This document shows positions 1-10,650 of a DNA stretch of 64,000 bases, piece after piece. This stretch comes from Arthrobacter sp. SDTb3-6 (GTDB lineage: Bacteria; Actinomycetota; Actinomycetes; Actinomycetales; Micrococcaceae). Where the stretch lies: positions 62,001 to 126,000 of the forward strand of contig NZ_JAAMFN010000005.1 of assembly GCF_013376095.1 (NCBI RefSeq), written 5' to 3'. How positions within the stretch are numbered: the stretch's first letter is position 1; the number at the start of each line of letters is the position of its first letter. The notes under the pieces are model-generated. The model had not been told where the DNA came from. It was given only the letters and a program-made list of their open reading frames with translations, and ran no database searches. Both the position numbers and the translations under genes were made by a program.

Positions 1-619
1 AGGCGATGATCGGCACGTGCACGGCGGCGCGGACCAGGCGGATGAGCTCGAGGTCAAAGCCTTCCTTGGTGCCGTCGGCGTCAATCGAGTTGAGCAGGAT
101 TTCCCCGACGCCGCGGTCGGCGGCCTCCCTGGCCCAGTCGATCGCGTCAATGCCGGTGCCCTTGCGCCCGCCGTGCGTGGTCACCTCAAAGCCCGACGGC
201 GTGTGCCCGTCGCGGGTGCGGCGCGCGTCGACGCTGAGCACCAGGACCTGGGAGCCGAATCGCCGGGTGATCTCGTCAATCACCTGCGGACGGGCGATCG
301 CCGCGGTGTTGATGGAGGCCTTGTCCGCCCCGCAGCGCAGGAGCTTGTCGACGTCGGCGACCTCGCGCACTCCCCCGCCCACGGTGAGCGGAATGAAGAC
401 CTGCTCGGCGGTGCGGGACACCACGTCAAAGGTGGTGTCCCGGTTGCCGGAGGATGCCGTGACGTCCAGGAACGTCAGCTCGTCGGCGCCGGCGCGGTCG
501 TAGCGCTGGGCCAGCTCAACGGGGTCGCCGGCGTCGCGCAGGTTCTGGAACTTCACGCCCTTGACCACGCGGCCGGCGTCCACGTCCAGGCACGGGATGA
601 CGCGGATGGCAACACTCAT
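1..619 (-). CDS. hisF: Imidazole glycerol phosphate synthase cyclase subunit HisF (partial, C-terminus outside window)
   Basis: HisF is the (beta/alpha)8-barrel cyclase subunit that, with HisH, makes imidazole glycerol phosphate and AICAR in histidine synthesis. The N-terminus [20 protein letters not shown] carries the catalytic Asp of the CLDVD strand. The second catalytic Asp lies in VLSVDARR, and the phosphate-binding loop VGGGVR is present. About 206 of the usual 255 residues are inside the window. It starts 11 bp after the hisG stop and is the last visible gene of the leftward rib-his gene run. Confidence 0.96.
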   Translation of the reverse strand, partial: MSVAIRVIPCLDVDAGRVVKGVKFQNLRDAGDPVELAQRYDRAGADELTFLDVTASSGNRDTTFDVVSRTAEQVFIPLTVGGGVREVADVDKLLRCGADKASINTAAIARPQVIDEITRRFGSQVLVLSVDARRTRDGHTPSGFEVTTHGGRKGTGIDAIDWAREAADRGVGEILLNSIDADGTKEGFDLELIRLVRAAVHVPIIA

Positions 620-630
620 GGCGGTTCCCC

Positions 631-1476
631 TTAGATGCGGCAGGCGTGGATGCTGCTGACGAGGATGGCGCGGGCGCCCAGGTCGTACAGCTCGTCCATG
701 ACCCGGTTCGTGTCCTTGGTGGGCACCATGGACCGCACCGCCACCCAGTCGGAGTCGCGCAGCGGGGACACGGTCGGCGATTCGAGGCCGGGGGTCAGCG
801 CCGTGGCCTTTTCCATCAGTGCCTTGGGCACGTCGTAGTCCAGGAGCACGTACTGGCGCGCCACGAGGACGCTGTGCAGGCGGCGGATCAGCACCTCGAC
901 GCCGGGGGGCGGGGTGACGCCGCGGCGCCCGATCAGCAGGGCCTCGGAGTTGAGGATCGGTTCGCCGAAGATCTCCATGCCGGCAGCCTTGAGCGTGCTG
1001 CCGGTTTCCACGACGTCGGCGATGGCGTCCGCCACGCCCAGGCGCACCGAGGATTCCACGGCGCCGTCGAGCCGGACCACCTTGGCCTTGATGCCCAGCT
1101 CGGCCAGGTATTCGCGCAGCAGGCCGTCGTAGCTGGTAGCCAGGCGCTTGCCGTCAAGCTCCGCGGCCGTGGTGAACTGCCCCACCGGACCGGCAAAGCG
1201 GAAGGTGGACACGGCGAACCCCAGCGGCAGCAGTTCGTCGGCCTCCACCTGTGCGTCCAGCAAAAGGTCGCGGCCGGTGATGCCGACGTCGAGCGTGCCG
1301 GCGCCCACGTACACCGCAATGTCGCGGGGGCGCAGGAAGAAGAATTCAACGTTGTTCTCCGGGTCCACCATGACCAGCTCGCGGCTGTCGCGGCGTTGGC
1401 GGTAGCCGGCTTCGGCCAGCATGGCGGAGGCGGATTCGGACAGGGCGCCCTTGTTGGGCACGGCAACTCTCAGCAT
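631..1476 (-). CDS. hisG: ATP phosphoribosyltransferase HisG (long form)
   Basis: HisG catalyses the first committed step of histidine synthesis, condensing ATP with PRPP. The protein is 281 residues, the length of the HisZ-independent long form with a C-terminal regulatory domain. It begins [14 protein letters not shown], and the PRPP-binding loop reads [13 protein letters not shown]. The C-terminal part (about residues 205-281, ending in SSIHACRI) fits the histidine-binding ACT-like domain known in this family. It lies between hisE (85 bp upstream) and hisF on the same strand. Confidence 0.96.
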   Translation of the reverse strand: MLRVAVPNKGALSESASAMLAEAGYRQRRDSRELVMVDPENNVEFFFLRPRDIAVYVGAGTLDVGITGRDLLLDAQVEADELLPLGFAVSTFRFAGPVGQFTTAAELDGKRLATSYDGLLREYLAELGIKAKVVRLDGAVESSVRLGVADAIADVVETGSTLKAAGMEIFGEPILNSEALLIGRRGVTPPPGVEVLIRRLHSVLVARQYVLLDYDVPKALMEKATALTPGLESPTVSPLRDSDWVAVRSMVPTKDTNRVMDELYDLGARAILVSSIHACRI

Positions 1477-1561
1477 GGGAAACGTCTTTCAGGTCGGAAC
1501 GGCAAGGATCGGCGCCGGCACCCGGCGCACGTTCAGGGGTTTGGCAAGCCACGGCGTGTGG

Positions 1562-1825
1562 CTAGAGATGCTTGTAAACGTCCTGAAGCGTCAGGCCCTT
1601 GGCGATCATCATGACCTGAAGGTGGTAGAACAGCTGGGAAATCTCCTCCGCGCAGGCCTCATCCGATTCATATTCGGCGGCCATCCACACCTCGGCGGCT
1701 TCCTCAACCACTTTCTTGCCGATACCGTGGATGCCCGACTCCAGTTCGGCCACGGTACGGGAGCCGGCGGGCCGGGCTGCGGCTTTCTCACTCAGCTCGT
1801 CAAAAAGGGATTCGAAGGTCTTCAC
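1562..1825 (-). CDS. hisE: Phosphoribosyl-ATP pyrophosphatase HisE
   Basis: HisE hydrolyses phosphoribosyl-ATP to phosphoribosyl-AMP and pyrophosphate, the second histidine step. The 87-residue protein is the usual length for a stand-alone actinobacterial HisE. It shows the MazG-like metal-binding helix [17 protein letters not shown] and a second acidic helix. The gene starts only 10 bp after ribH, so it is probably transcribed with the riboflavin genes and joins them to hisG-hisF. Confidence 0.95.
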   Translation of the reverse strand: MKTFESLFDELSEKAAARPAGSRTVAELESGIHGIGKKVVEEAAEVWMAAEYESDEACAEEISQLFYHLQVMMIAKGLTLQDVYKHL

Positions 1826-1835
1826 GGTCTCCAGC

Positions 1836-3029
<1,194 letters not shown>

Positions 3030-3037
<8 letters not shown>

Positions 3038-3707
3038 GGCGGTTTCCTGCCGCTCCGGCCGTGGCACCGGCTGTGGCCGGGGCGTTGAGGTGCGCCACGA
3101 GGTCGGCGATGGAAATCAGCACGAGGGAGTTGGCGTCGGCAAAGTCCCGCAGGCCCTCGAGCCTGACCATTTGCCCGGCGTCGTCCACCACCTCTGCAAT
3201 GACGGCCACCGGTTCGCAGCCGGCCAGCTTGCACAGTTCAACGGAGGCTTCGGTATGGCCGGGCCGCTGGCGCACTCCGCCGGGCACGGCGCGCAGGGGG
3301 AACATGTGGCCGGGGCGGGTGACGGCGTCGGGCCCGGAGGCCGGGGCGGCCAGGACATTGGCGGTGAGCGATCTGTCGGTGGCACTGATGCCGGTGCTGA
3401 CACCGACGGCGGCGTCGCAGCTGACGGTGTACGCCGTGCCCTTGGCGTCCTGGTTGTGCGCCACCATGGGCGGCAGCGCCAGGGCGTCCGCCCGGACGTC
3501 TTCCATGGGGACGCAGATGACGCCGGAGCTGTGCCTGATGGTCCAGCCCATCAGGGCGGGGGTGCTGTGCTGGGCGGCGAAGATGATGTCGCCCTCGTTT
3601 TCGCGGTTCTCGTCGTCCACGACCAGCACGGCCTGGCCGTTGGCGATGGCTTCGACGGCTGCGGCAACGGGGTCCAGCAGCGTGGCCGGGTTGGTCAGGG
3701 CGCTCAT
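3030..3707 (-). CDS. ribB: 3,4-dihydroxy-2-butanone-4-phosphate synthase RibB
   Basis: RibB converts ribulose 5-phosphate to 3,4-dihydroxy-2-butanone 4-phosphate plus formate. The signature acidic loop VDDENRENEGD sits near residue 33. TRPGHMFPL and the later PGHTEASVELC complete the metal and substrate site. The 225-residue length is that of a stand-alone enzyme with a short Ala/Gly-rich tail. Start and stop overlap ribE and ribA by a few bases, so it is part of the tightly coupled rib operon. Confidence 0.94.
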
Positions 3708-4387
3708 TGCCGTGCCCCCTCGGTGTCCGAAACGGTGGCCACAAGGGCGGCGGTGCCGGTGGCGGGGACCGCGAACTGGAGCAGACGTTCGGCGTATTTG
3801 GCCAGCACGTCAACCTCGAGGTTCACCTGCCCGCCCACCTCCTTGCCGCCCAGGCCGGTGTTGGCGAGTGTGACCGGGATCAGCCCCACCTCAAACCACT
3901 GCTGCGGCTCCTGTGGCGGGCTCACTGCGGTCACGGTGAGCGAGACGCCGTCGACGGCGATGGAGCCCTTTTCGGCGATGTAGCGCGACAGGGCGGTGGG
4001 CACCGAGAAGCGCAGCCGGTCCCAGTTGCCCTGGTTTTCGCGTTCCAGGAGGGCGCCCACGCCGTCCACATGGCCCTGGACCACGTGCCCGTCCAGGCGT
4101 CCGCCGGCCGGCACGCAGCGTTCGAGGTTGACCGTGCCGCCCGCGGCCAGGGAACCGGTGGTGGTGCGCTGCAGTGTTTCGCCCATGACGTCGACCTCCA
4201 CCGTGGCGCCGTCGATGCGCACGGCCGTCAGGCACACGCCGTTGACCGCGATGGATCCGCCCAGGGGCAGGCCGGCGGCGGTGTTGCCGGCGGCACCGGT
4301 GTCCAAGACCAGAGTGGCGCTGTCCGAATCCTGATGGTTCTCGAGTCGGACCACGGTGCCGCGGCCCTCAATGATTCCGGTGAACAT
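3704..4387 (-). CDS. ribE: Riboflavin synthase alpha chain RibE
   Basis: Riboflavin synthase dismutates two lumazines to riboflavin. The N-terminus MFTGIIEGRG is diagnostic. Two lumazine-binding barrels follow, each with a CLT/SLT element (NGVCLTAVRI and DGVSLTVTAV). The length of 227 residues is slightly over the typical value because of a C-terminal Ala/Thr-rich tail. Its ATG follows directly on the ribD stop codon (TAA-ATG). Confidence 0.95.
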   Translation of the reverse strand: MFTGIIEGRGTVVRLENHQDSDSATLVLDTGAAGNTAAGLPLGGSIAVNGVCLTAVRIDGATVEVDVMGETLQRTTTGSLAAGGTVNLERCVPAGGRLDGHVVQGHVDGVGALLERENQGNWDRLRFSVPTALSRYIAEKGSIAVDGVSLTVTAVSPPQEPQQWFEVGLIPVTLANTGLGGKEVGGQVNLEVDVLAKYAERLLQFAVPATGTAALVATVSDTEGARQ

Positions 4388-5494
4388 TTAGTGCAGTCCT
4401 TCTTCAGTGGTGGTTTCCGGCACCCTTGCCGGCATGAGTGTGAGTTTCAGGTCCGGGCCGAGCCGCTCGACCGGGCCGGAGGTGGTGGCGTCCCATTCCC
4501 ATTGCTGGGCCTGCGCCAGGGTGCCGATGCCGAGGTCGTTCAGCGCCGGGATGCCGGAGCCCAGGAGTGTGGGCGCCAGGTAGACGACGAGTTCGTCCAC
4601 CAGCCCGGCAGCCAGGAACGCGGCGCTGATCTTGGACCCGCCCTCGACCATGAGGTGGTCCACGCCGCGGTCGTGCAGGACGCGTACGACGTCGGCCGGA
4701 TCGTGGGTGCGCAGCTGCAGGAAGCCGGGGGCGCTCCGCTGCCGCACCGCCGCGTCTTCGGGGATCTCACGCATCCCCATGACGACGCGCAACGGCTGGT
4801 GCCCGGCGTCGCCGTCGTCGGCGTCCCGGGCCGTCAGGCGCGGGTTGTCCACAAAAATGGTTTCGGTGCCGACCACGATGGCATCGACGCGCGCCCGCAG
4901 CTTGTGCGAGTCCAGCCGGGATTCCGGCGAGGTGATCCACTGGCTGGTGCCGTCGGCCGCCGCGATCCTGCTGTCCAGGGTCTGGGCCAGCCGGGCCGTG
5001 ACAAAGGGCCGCCCGGCCTTCACCGCTGCAAACCATTGCCGGTTCAGCTCCCGGGCCGCTTCCGCCATGAGGCCGGAGCGGACGTTGATGCCTTCGCGGC
5101 GGAGCCTGTCCGCGCCGCCTGCGGCCGGGGAGTGCGGATCGTCCACGGCATAGACCACGTTGCCGATGCCGGCGTCAATGATGGCCTGGGAACAGGCCGG
5201 CGTGCGGCCCTGGTGGTTGCAGGGTTCCAGCGTGACCACCATGGTGGCGGCGGACAGTTCCCGCCGCGTGCCGCGCAGTGAGTTGATGGCATCCGCCTCG
5301 GCGTGGGGCGTGCCGGCGCCCAGGTGCCTGCCAATGGCCAGGACCGTGCCGTCGGCATCAATGATGACGGCGCCCACCAGCGGGTTGGCACCGCGCACAC
5401 CCTGCCGTGCCACGGCCAGGGCCGTCTCCATGGCGACGACGACGGGGTTGCTGAAGGATTCTGGATCAAGGTGGCGCTCTGCCCTGGGAGTCAC
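4388..5494 (-). CDS. ribD: Bifunctional diaminohydroxyphosphoribosylaminopyrimidine deaminase / uracil reductase RibD
   Basis: RibD performs the deamination and side-chain reduction that follow GTP opening. The N-terminal half has the zinc deaminase motifs TPHAEADAI and LEPCNHQGRTPAC. The C-terminal half is the NADPH-dependent reductase domain, with LRVVMG and VEGGSKISAAFL. The length of 368 residues is normal for the bifunctional enzyme. It overlaps the pnuC-like gene by 4 bp and directly abuts ribE. Confidence 0.95.
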   Translation of the reverse strand: MTPRAERHLDPESFSNPVVVAMETALAVARQGVRGANPLVGAVIIDADGTVLAIGRHLGAGTPHAEADAINSLRGTRRELSAATMVVTLEPCNHQGRTPACSQAIIDAGIGNVVYAVDDPHSPAAGGADRLRREGINVRSGLMAEAARELNRQWFAAVKAGRPFVTARLAQTLDSRIAAADGTSQWITSPESRLDSHKLRARVDAIVVGTETIFVDNPRLTARDADDGDAGHQPLRVVMGMREIPEDAAVRQRSAPGFLQLRTHDPADVVRVLHDRGVDHLMVEGGSKISAAFLAAGLVDELVVYLAPTLLGSGIPALNDLGIGTLAQAQQWEWDATTSGPVERLGPDLKLTLMPARVPETTTEEGLH

Positions 5495-6249
5495 TTCCCG
5501 GCCTCATTTCTGCCCATGGCGCTCATGCCCGCGCCCACCGCGGTGGGGCGGCCCGGGACTGTTGTTGTGGAGGGGGCGGCGTGCCCGGCCCGGCGGCCTA
5601 CACGCCACCAGACAAAGAAGCCGGCCAGGGTGAACGCCCCGTAGAAGATGTACATGAAGGCCGAGGCATAGTAGCCGGCACTGAACAGCAGCGGCACGCC
5701 CACAATGTCAACGGCCACCCAGATGAGCCAGAATTCCACCCACCCCTTGGCCATGCCGTAGGTGGCCAGCAGGGAGCCCATGAAGATCCAGGCATCAGCC
5801 CACACGGGTTCGTAGGAACCCAGGGCCCGGAACACCGGGGTCAGGACGGCGGTGCCCAGCACCATGGCCGCGGCCAGGGACCAGCGCGTCCGGCCCCCGG
5901 CCCAGCGGGGGGCGACGGCGGCACCCGGGGCGGAGCCGTCGTCGTTCTTCGGCGCCCGTGTGGCCCGCCAGCGCTGCCAGCCGTACACGGAGACGGCGAT
6001 GAACACGATTTGGCGCCCGGCCTGGCCCAGCAGGTTCGCGTAGACCGGCGAGCCGAAGACGGAACCCATGAAGACCGTGAAGAGGAGTGCGTTGCCGATG
6101 ATGCCGACCGGCCAGGCCCAGGTTTTGCGGCGCATGCCGCCGAGGGCGCTGGCGAGCCCGAAAAGATTGCCCATGACTTCACGCCACAGGAGGAATCCGC
6201 CGCCGGCGAATTCAAGCTTGGCGTCAAAGAGCCATCGCAGAAAGTCCAC
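5491..6249 (-). CDS. pnuC: PnuC-family vitamin transporter (probable riboflavin or nicotinamide riboside uptake)
   Basis: This is an integral membrane protein of about 252 residues with roughly seven hydrophobic segments and PnuC-type tryptophan-rich motifs (YGWQRW, GWVEFWLIWVAVDIVG). PnuC proteins carry vitamin precursors by facilitated diffusion. I chose the GTG at 6249 because GGGAGGT lies 4 bp upstream; a longer reading to 6309 lacks such a site. It is the first gene behind the FMN riboswitch and is coupled to ribD. That context favours riboflavin uptake (the RibM/PnuX type) over nicotinamide riboside. Confidence 0.85.
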   Translation of the reverse strand: MDFLRWLFDAKLEFAGGGFLLWREVMGNLFGLASALGGMRRKTWAWPVGIIGNALLFTVFMGSVFGSPVYANLLGQAGRQIVFIAVSVYGWQRWRATRAPKNDDGSAPGAAVAPRWAGGRTRWSLAAAMVLGTAVLTPVFRALGSYEPVWADAWIFMGSLLATYGMAKGWVEFWLIWVAVDIVGVPLLFSAGYYASAFMYIFYGAFTLAGFFVWWRVGRRAGHAAPSTTTVPGRPTAVGAGMSAMGRNEAGK

Positions 6250-6355
6250 TGTTACCTCCCTTTCGAACCGCGATGGCTCCGGGGGTAACGTACAGTTTCG
6301 GTCCGGCACAGGCTGCCGCGGGCTGCGGCACCTGGCGCGAAGGCCAAAAGTGTTC

Positions 6356-6495
6356 GTGCTTCTCCCATCCAGACTTTAACTGTCGGTACTGGAATTTCAC
6401 CAGATCAGCCGTGCGCCGCCTGCTGTTTCCAGCCTGCTGCGCTCGGGTCGCGGACTATAACCGCCGGTTCGGAATTACACCGACCCCGGAGCACG
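6356..6495 (-). promoter_or_regulatory. FMN riboswitch (RFN element)
   Basis: Read on the minus strand, the segment matches the RFN consensus. It begins with a CTCCGGGGTCGGTG block and GTAATTCCGAACCGGCGGT. It ends with GATCTGGTGAAATTCCAG, then CCGACAGTTAAAGTCTGGAT and a GGGAGAAG tail. It lies about 105 bp upstream of the pnuC start. FMN binding should reduce expression of pnuC-ribDEBAH and possibly hisEGF. In this phylum the control is usually over translation initiation; I see no clear U-tract terminator between the element and the gene. Confidence 0.95.
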
Positions 6496-6728
6496 TTGAT
6501 GTTGCTATGTTTTTGGCAATGCTAAATGCTTGGTTCCAATTGCTAAAAGCCCTTGGCACTGTTTGGCGCCCGCTGTGGCGGGCGCCTACTTCATTATGGC
6601 ACTTTTGCCCCTGTCGCCAAATTGGCCGGACATTGTTACCATATTTGTCCCAACGCACGCCGGGCCGCCGGCATTCCCAGCCAACCAAATTCCCGGCCAA
6701 CCAAATTTCTGCCTAGCTGAATTCCCGC
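6496..6728. other. Intergenic region between rpe and the rib operon leader
   Basis: This stretch must hold the rib operon promoter (minus strand, near the riboswitch) and the end of the rpe transcript. A hairpin with 8-bp arms GGCGCCCG/CGGGCGCC lies at 6565-6586 and could stop rpe transcription, though it has no U-tract. Short direct repeats (CCAACCAAATT-type and GCCTAGC) lie at 6676-6735. No open reading frame here looks real. Confidence 0.5.
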
Positions 6729-7406
6729 CTAGCCGAAGGCGAGCCGGCCCTTCGCGCGCAGCGAGTCGATGGCCTCCGCGGGCGACGGCCTGCCGTACAC
6801 GGCCGAGCCCGCCACAAAGACGTTGGCCCCGGCCTCGGCGGCACGCGTGATGGTTTCCTCCGTGATGCCCCCGTCGACCTGGATGGCAACATCCACCCCG
6901 GCCCCGTCAATGGCGGCCCGGGCACGCCGGATCTTGGGCAGCATCACATCCAGGAACGCCTGCCCGCCGAAGCCCGGCTCCACCGTCATCACCAGCAGCA
7001 TGTCCAGCTCCGGAAGCAGGTCCAGGTACGGCTCCACCGGGGTGGCCGGGCGCAACGCCATGCCCGCCCTGGCCCCGCGGGCGCGCAGTTCCCGGGCAAG
7101 CTTCACCGGCGCGTCGGAGGCCTCCACATGGAAGGTCACGGACGCGAGCCCGGCGTCGGCGAACTTCGGCGCCCAGCGGTCCACCTCGGAAATCATCAGG
7201 TGCGCATCCAGCGGGACCGGGCTGACCTGTTGGATCCGTTCCACCACCGGCAGCCCGATGGTCAGGTTCGGCACGAAGTGGTTGTCCATGACATCCACGT
7301 GCACGGCGTCGGCGTTGGCGATGCGGGCCAGCTCGGCCTCGAGGTTGACGAAATCCGCCGAGAGGATGCTGGGGTTGATGCAGCACCGGGGCGTGGTGGA
7401 GGGCAT
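6729..7406 (-). CDS. rpe: Ribulose-phosphate 3-epimerase
   Basis: The enzyme interconverts ribulose 5-phosphate and xylulose 5-phosphate in the pentose phosphate pathway. It has the classic (beta/alpha)8 motifs [10 protein letters not shown] at the start, [14 protein letters not shown] with metal-binding residues, and [12 protein letters not shown]. The phosphate loop QVDGGI is near the C-terminus. Length 225 is normal. It is supplied with AAAGGCAGGCATC before the ATG and lies downstream of rsmB. Confidence 0.96.
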   Translation of the reverse strand: MPSTTPRCCINPSILSADFVNLEAELARIANADAVHVDVMDNHFVPNLTIGLPVVERIQQVSPVPLDAHLMISEVDRWAPKFADAGLASVTFHVEASDAPVKLARELRARGARAGMALRPATPVEPYLDLLPELDMLLVMTVEPGFGGQAFLDVMLPKIRRARAAIDGAGVDVAIQVDGGITEETITRAAEAGANVFVAGSAVYGRPSPAEAIDSLRAKGRLAFG

Positions 7407-7428
7407 GATGCCTGCCTTTCGGGAGGGG

Positions 7429-9000
7429 TCAGAGCTTGCGGAAGAGGGCGAGGAACATGGCGTCGGTCTGGTGCAGGTGCGGCCACAGCTGGGCCGTCAT
7501 GCGGCTGACGGGCAGCGGCGACCGCGCGTTCCCGGCGCCAAGGTCCCCGGTCAGGCTGGCGGCATCCAGGGCGGCCCCGGCGTCGAGCAGCTCAAGGTCA
7601 GCGCGCCCGTGCAGGGCGTCCTCGACCACGGCAAGTGTCTCCGCCGTGTGCGGCGAGCACGTCACATAGGCCACCACTCCCCCGGGCTTGACGGCGGCCA
7701 GCGCCGATCCGAGCAGTTCGCGTTGCAGCGGGCCAAGTTCGGAGACGTCGGAGAGCTTCCGGCGCCAGCGGGATTCGGGCCGGCGGCGCAGGGCGCCCAG
7801 CCCGGTGCACGGGGCGTCCACCAGGATCCTGTCGAACGACGCCGGATGGTCCCGTCCCACGTCGCGGCCGTCGCCGGTGCGCACCGTCCAGGTGTCTTCC
7901 GGGATGGCGGCCATGGCCTGGCCCACCAGTTTGGCCCGGTGCGGGGCAGGCTCGTTGGCCAGGATCCAGGCACCCTTTTCCGCCGCAAGGGCGGCCAGCA
8001 GCGCGGCCTTGCCGCCGGGCCCGGCGCACAGGTCAAGCCAGCGTTCCTCGCCGCCGTCGAGCTCCGATTTCAGCTCCACCCCGGCCAGGGCGCGGGCCAC
8101 CAGCTGGGAGCCGACGTCCTGGACGCGGACGGTGCCGTCGCGGACGCTGGAGAGCCGGCCCAGGTCGCCGCCGGAGGACAGTGCGGAGCCGGTGACGAGC
8201 GGGCCGGGCGTGAACCCGGCGTCGAACGCCTCCGCCAGGCTGCCGATCCCGGGCAGGGCCACCAGGTTGACGACGGGGGCGGCGTTGTCGGCCTCGAGCA
8301 GTGCCGTGATTTCGGCGGCGTCGCGGCCGTGGGCCACGAGGGCCTGGCGCAGGGCGCGGACGATCCATTCGGGGTGGGAGTGCTCGACGGCGGCGACCTT
8401 GACGTCGTCGCCCAGCCCGTCGGTCAGATCCGCCAGCCATGCCGGCAGGTCCTTGGCGGATACCTTGCGCAGCACGGCGTTGATCAGTCCGGCCGGGCCG
8501 GCGCCAATGACGGCGCGTGCCAGGCCGACGGTCTGGTCGAGCGCCGCATGCGCCGGGACCCGCATGGCAAGCAGCTGGTGGACGCCGATGCGCAGCGCGT
8601 CCAGGACGGCCGGGTCCAGCTCCGCCAGCGGGCGGTCCACGCAGCGGGCCAGGATGGCGTCGTAGGTGCCCTGGGCGCGCAGTGCGCCGTAGGCGAGTTC
8701 GGTGGCAAACCCAGCGTCGCGGCGGTCCAGGTGGTGGTTGCGGATCCGGGCCGGCAGCACCAGGTTGGCGTAGGCATCGTCGCCGGAGACGGCCCGGAGC
8801 ACCTCGAAGGCGACCAGCCGGGCGGGGTCCGCGGCGCGGGTGCGCTGCGACGGGGCCGATTCCGTGCGGTTGCGCCCCGTGCGCCGGTTGCGTTCACGCC
8901 CGGCGTCGTCGCGGCGCCGCACCCCGGCGTGGCCGCCCGGGCGCCCCTGGTCCCGGGGGTGTCCGGACCGGCCTGCCGGACCGCCTTGTTCGCTGGTCAT
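7429..9000 (-). CDS. rsmB: 16S rRNA (cytosine-C5)-methyltransferase RsmB
   Basis: RsmB methylates C967 of 16S rRNA. After a basic, low-complexity N-terminal extension of about 55 residues there is a NusB-like domain (VAFEVLRAV onward), then a Rossmann methyltransferase domain with [16 protein letters not shown]. The catalytic cysteines are in [17 protein letters not shown] and [13 protein letters not shown]. Length 523 is at the long end for the family. The start overlaps the fmt stop by 4 bp, so the pair is coupled. Confidence 0.94.
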   Translation of the reverse strand: MTSEQGGPAGRSGHPRDQGRPGGHAGVRRRDDAGRERNRRTGRNRTESAPSQRTRAADPARLVAFEVLRAVSGDDAYANLVLPARIRNHHLDRRDAGFATELAYGALRAQGTYDAILARCVDRPLAELDPAVLDALRIGVHQLLAMRVPAHAALDQTVGLARAVIGAGPAGLINAVLRKVSAKDLPAWLADLTDGLGDDVKVAAVEHSHPEWIVRALRQALVAHGRDAAEITALLEADNAAPVVNLVALPGIGSLAEAFDAGFTPGPLVTGSALSSGGDLGRLSSVRDGTVRVQDVGSQLVARALAGVELKSELDGGEERWLDLCAGPGGKAALLAALAAEKGAWILANEPAPHRAKLVGQAMAAIPEDTWTVRTGDGRDVGRDHPASFDRILVDAPCTGLGALRRRPESRWRRKLSDVSELGPLQRELLGSALAAVKPGGVVAYVTCSPHTAETLAVVEDALHGRADLELLDAGAALDAASLTGDLGAGNARSPLPVSRMTAQLWPHLHQTDAMFLALFRKL

Positions 9001-9917
9001 TCAAACACCACGTCTTCCTTGTTCGCCAGGCCGCGGGCCCAGTCATTTGCCTTCATCATCTTCTTGCCGCCCGGCTGCACCATGGCCAGTTCCACCGCAT
9101 GTGAGCCCGTCCCCACCAGCACCGCCTTGGCGTCCACCTGCAGCTGCCCCGGGGCCAGCTGCGTGACGTCCGGACGCTGCGTGACGGGGCCGAGCTTGAA
9201 GCGCTGGCCCTGCAGCGTGGTCCAGGCCCCGGGCTCGGCGGTGACGCCGCGGACCCTGCGGTCGATGGCCAGGGCAGGGTCGTGCCAGTTCACGTGGCCG
9301 TCCTCCAGCCCCAGTTTGGGGGCGAGGGAGACCTCCCCCCGCTGCGGCACGGCGGTCAGCCTCCCGGCAGCCAGCCCGTCGATGGTCTGTGCCAGGAGTG
9401 CCGCGCCGCTGTGCGAGAGGCGCTCCAGCAGTGCCGCACTGGTGTCCGTGGAGCGGATGGGTTCGGTCATGGTCCCGTACACGTCCCCCGTGTCCAGGCC
9501 CTTCTCCAGCAAAAAGGTGGAAGCGCCAATGAGCTCATCGCCGTGGATGACGGCGTGCTGGACGGGGGCGGCGCCGCGCCAGGCCGGCAGCAGGGAAAAG
9601 TGCAGGTTGATCCAGCCGTGCGCCGGGATGGCCAGGGCCGATTCCGGCACCAGGGCCCCGTAGGCGACGATGGCGGCCACGTCGGGGCGGGCGGCCGCGA
9701 TGGCTTCCCGGGCGGCGGCGTCGACCTTGTCCGCCTTGATGACAGGCAGGCCCAGTTCGGCGGCGCGGGCGGCGACGGGCGACGGCGTGAGCACCCGTTT
9801 GCGTCCCAGCGGCGCGTCCGGGCGGGTCAGGACCGCGACGACCTGGTGCCCGGCGGCACGCAACGCCTCCAGCGACGGCAGGGCGACGGCGGGGGTGCCG
9901 GCAAAGAGGACCCTCAT
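8997..9917 (-). CDS. fmt: Methionyl-tRNA formyltransferase
   Basis: Fmt formylates initiator Met-tRNA. The 306-residue protein begins MRVLFAGTPAVALPSLEAL, the standard family start, so I set the start at 9917. A longer in-frame extension to 10097 lies entirely within def and is not family-like. The catalytic region reads LHFSLLPAWRGAAPVQHA, with the C-terminal OB-like domain after residue 205. It overlaps the def stop by 4 bp. Confidence 0.95.
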   Translation of the reverse strand: MRVLFAGTPAVALPSLEALRAAGHQVVAVLTRPDAPLGRKRVLTPSPVAARAAELGLPVIKADKVDAAAREAIAAARPDVAAIVAYGALVPESALAIPAHGWINLHFSLLPAWRGAAPVQHAVIHGDELIGASTFLLEKGLDTGDVYGTMTEPIRSTDTSAALLERLSHSGAALLAQTIDGLAAGRLTAVPQRGEVSLAPKLGLEDGHVNWHDPALAIDRRVRGVTAEPGAWTTLQGQRFKLGPVTQRPDVTQLAPGQLQVDAKAVLVGTGSHAVELAMVQPGGKKMMKANDWARGLANKEDVVFE

Positions 9918-10477
9918 CCGGCGGCGCCTGCGCCGAACGCGGAGCCGACCGTGCGGGCACGCTTGGTGAGTGTCTCCGCCGTGACGTTGTGGTAGTTCGC
10001 CGTGCGGATGGCACGCAGGGCGGTTTTGCGGTCCTCGCCCTCGAGCCGGTCCACATAGAGTTTCCCGTCCAGGTGGTCGGTCTCGTGCTGGAAGCACTTG
10101 GCCAGCAGGCCGGTGGCTTCCATGTCCAGCGGCCCGCCGTTTTTATCCACACCGGTGATCCGCACCCACCGGTGGCGTCGGACGCTGAAGCCCAGGCCCG
10201 GAACCGACAGGCAGCCTTCGGGCTCGTCGGGGGCGAAATCGTCGCTGGCGGCAATGACGGGGTTGATGACATGCCCCTCGGCACCGTCCACCGAATACGT
10301 GAAGATGCGCTTGCTGATGCCGACCTGGGGCGCGGCGAGCCCGGCGCCGCGGACGTCCGCCATGGTCTCGGCCATGTCCTCGATCAGCTTGGCCAGTTCG
10401 GGGCCAAACTCGGTCACTTCTTCGGCAGGGGTGCGCAGGACGGGGTCGCCGATGATGCGAATGCTCAAAATGGCCAT
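9914..10477 (-). CDS. def: Peptide deformylase
   Basis: Def removes the formyl group that Fmt adds, and the two genes are adjacent. All three family motifs are present: GAGLAAPQVG, PEGCLSVPG and the metal-binding QHETDHLDG (HExxH). The 187-residue length is typical of actinobacterial type I/III deformylases. The start MAILSIRIIGDP fits the family. Confidence 0.96.
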   Translation of the reverse strand: MAILSIRIIGDPVLRTPAEEVTEFGPELAKLIEDMAETMADVRGAGLAAPQVGISKRIFTYSVDGAEGHVINPVIAASDDFAPDEPEGCLSVPGLGFSVRRHRWVRITGVDKNGGPLDMEATGLLAKCFQHETDHLDGKLYVDRLEGEDRKTALRAIRTANYHNVTAETLTKRARTVGSAFGAGAAG

Positions 10478-10610
10478 GGTGGGGACCTCACTTTGGTGTC
10501 GGTGCGTGCCTGTTCGGGCCGCGGGAGCGCCCAGGCATCCAGTCTAGTTGGCCGTTCCGGCCACCCATGATTCCGCCAGCAGGACAGGCCGGCAGTGCCC
10601 GGGCCGCGAT

Positions 10611-10650
10611 CCTGCCGGCTGAGCCCTGCCCGCAGGGCTCAGCCGGCAGG
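10611..10650 (-). terminator. Perfect 18-bp hairpin overlapping the stop codon of the PD-(D/E)XK gene
   Basis: CCTGCCGGCTGAGCCCTG (10611-10628) and its exact complement (10633-10650) enclose a 4-base loop. The hairpin runs into the last codons of the upstream minus-strand gene and has no U-tract. It is probably a transcription end or mRNA-stabilising structure ahead of def. Confidence 0.6.

Noticed and set aside
9918-10097. N-terminal extension of Fmt
   Set aside because: It lies wholly within def and is Arg/Pro/His-rich; MRVLFAGTPAV is the family start.
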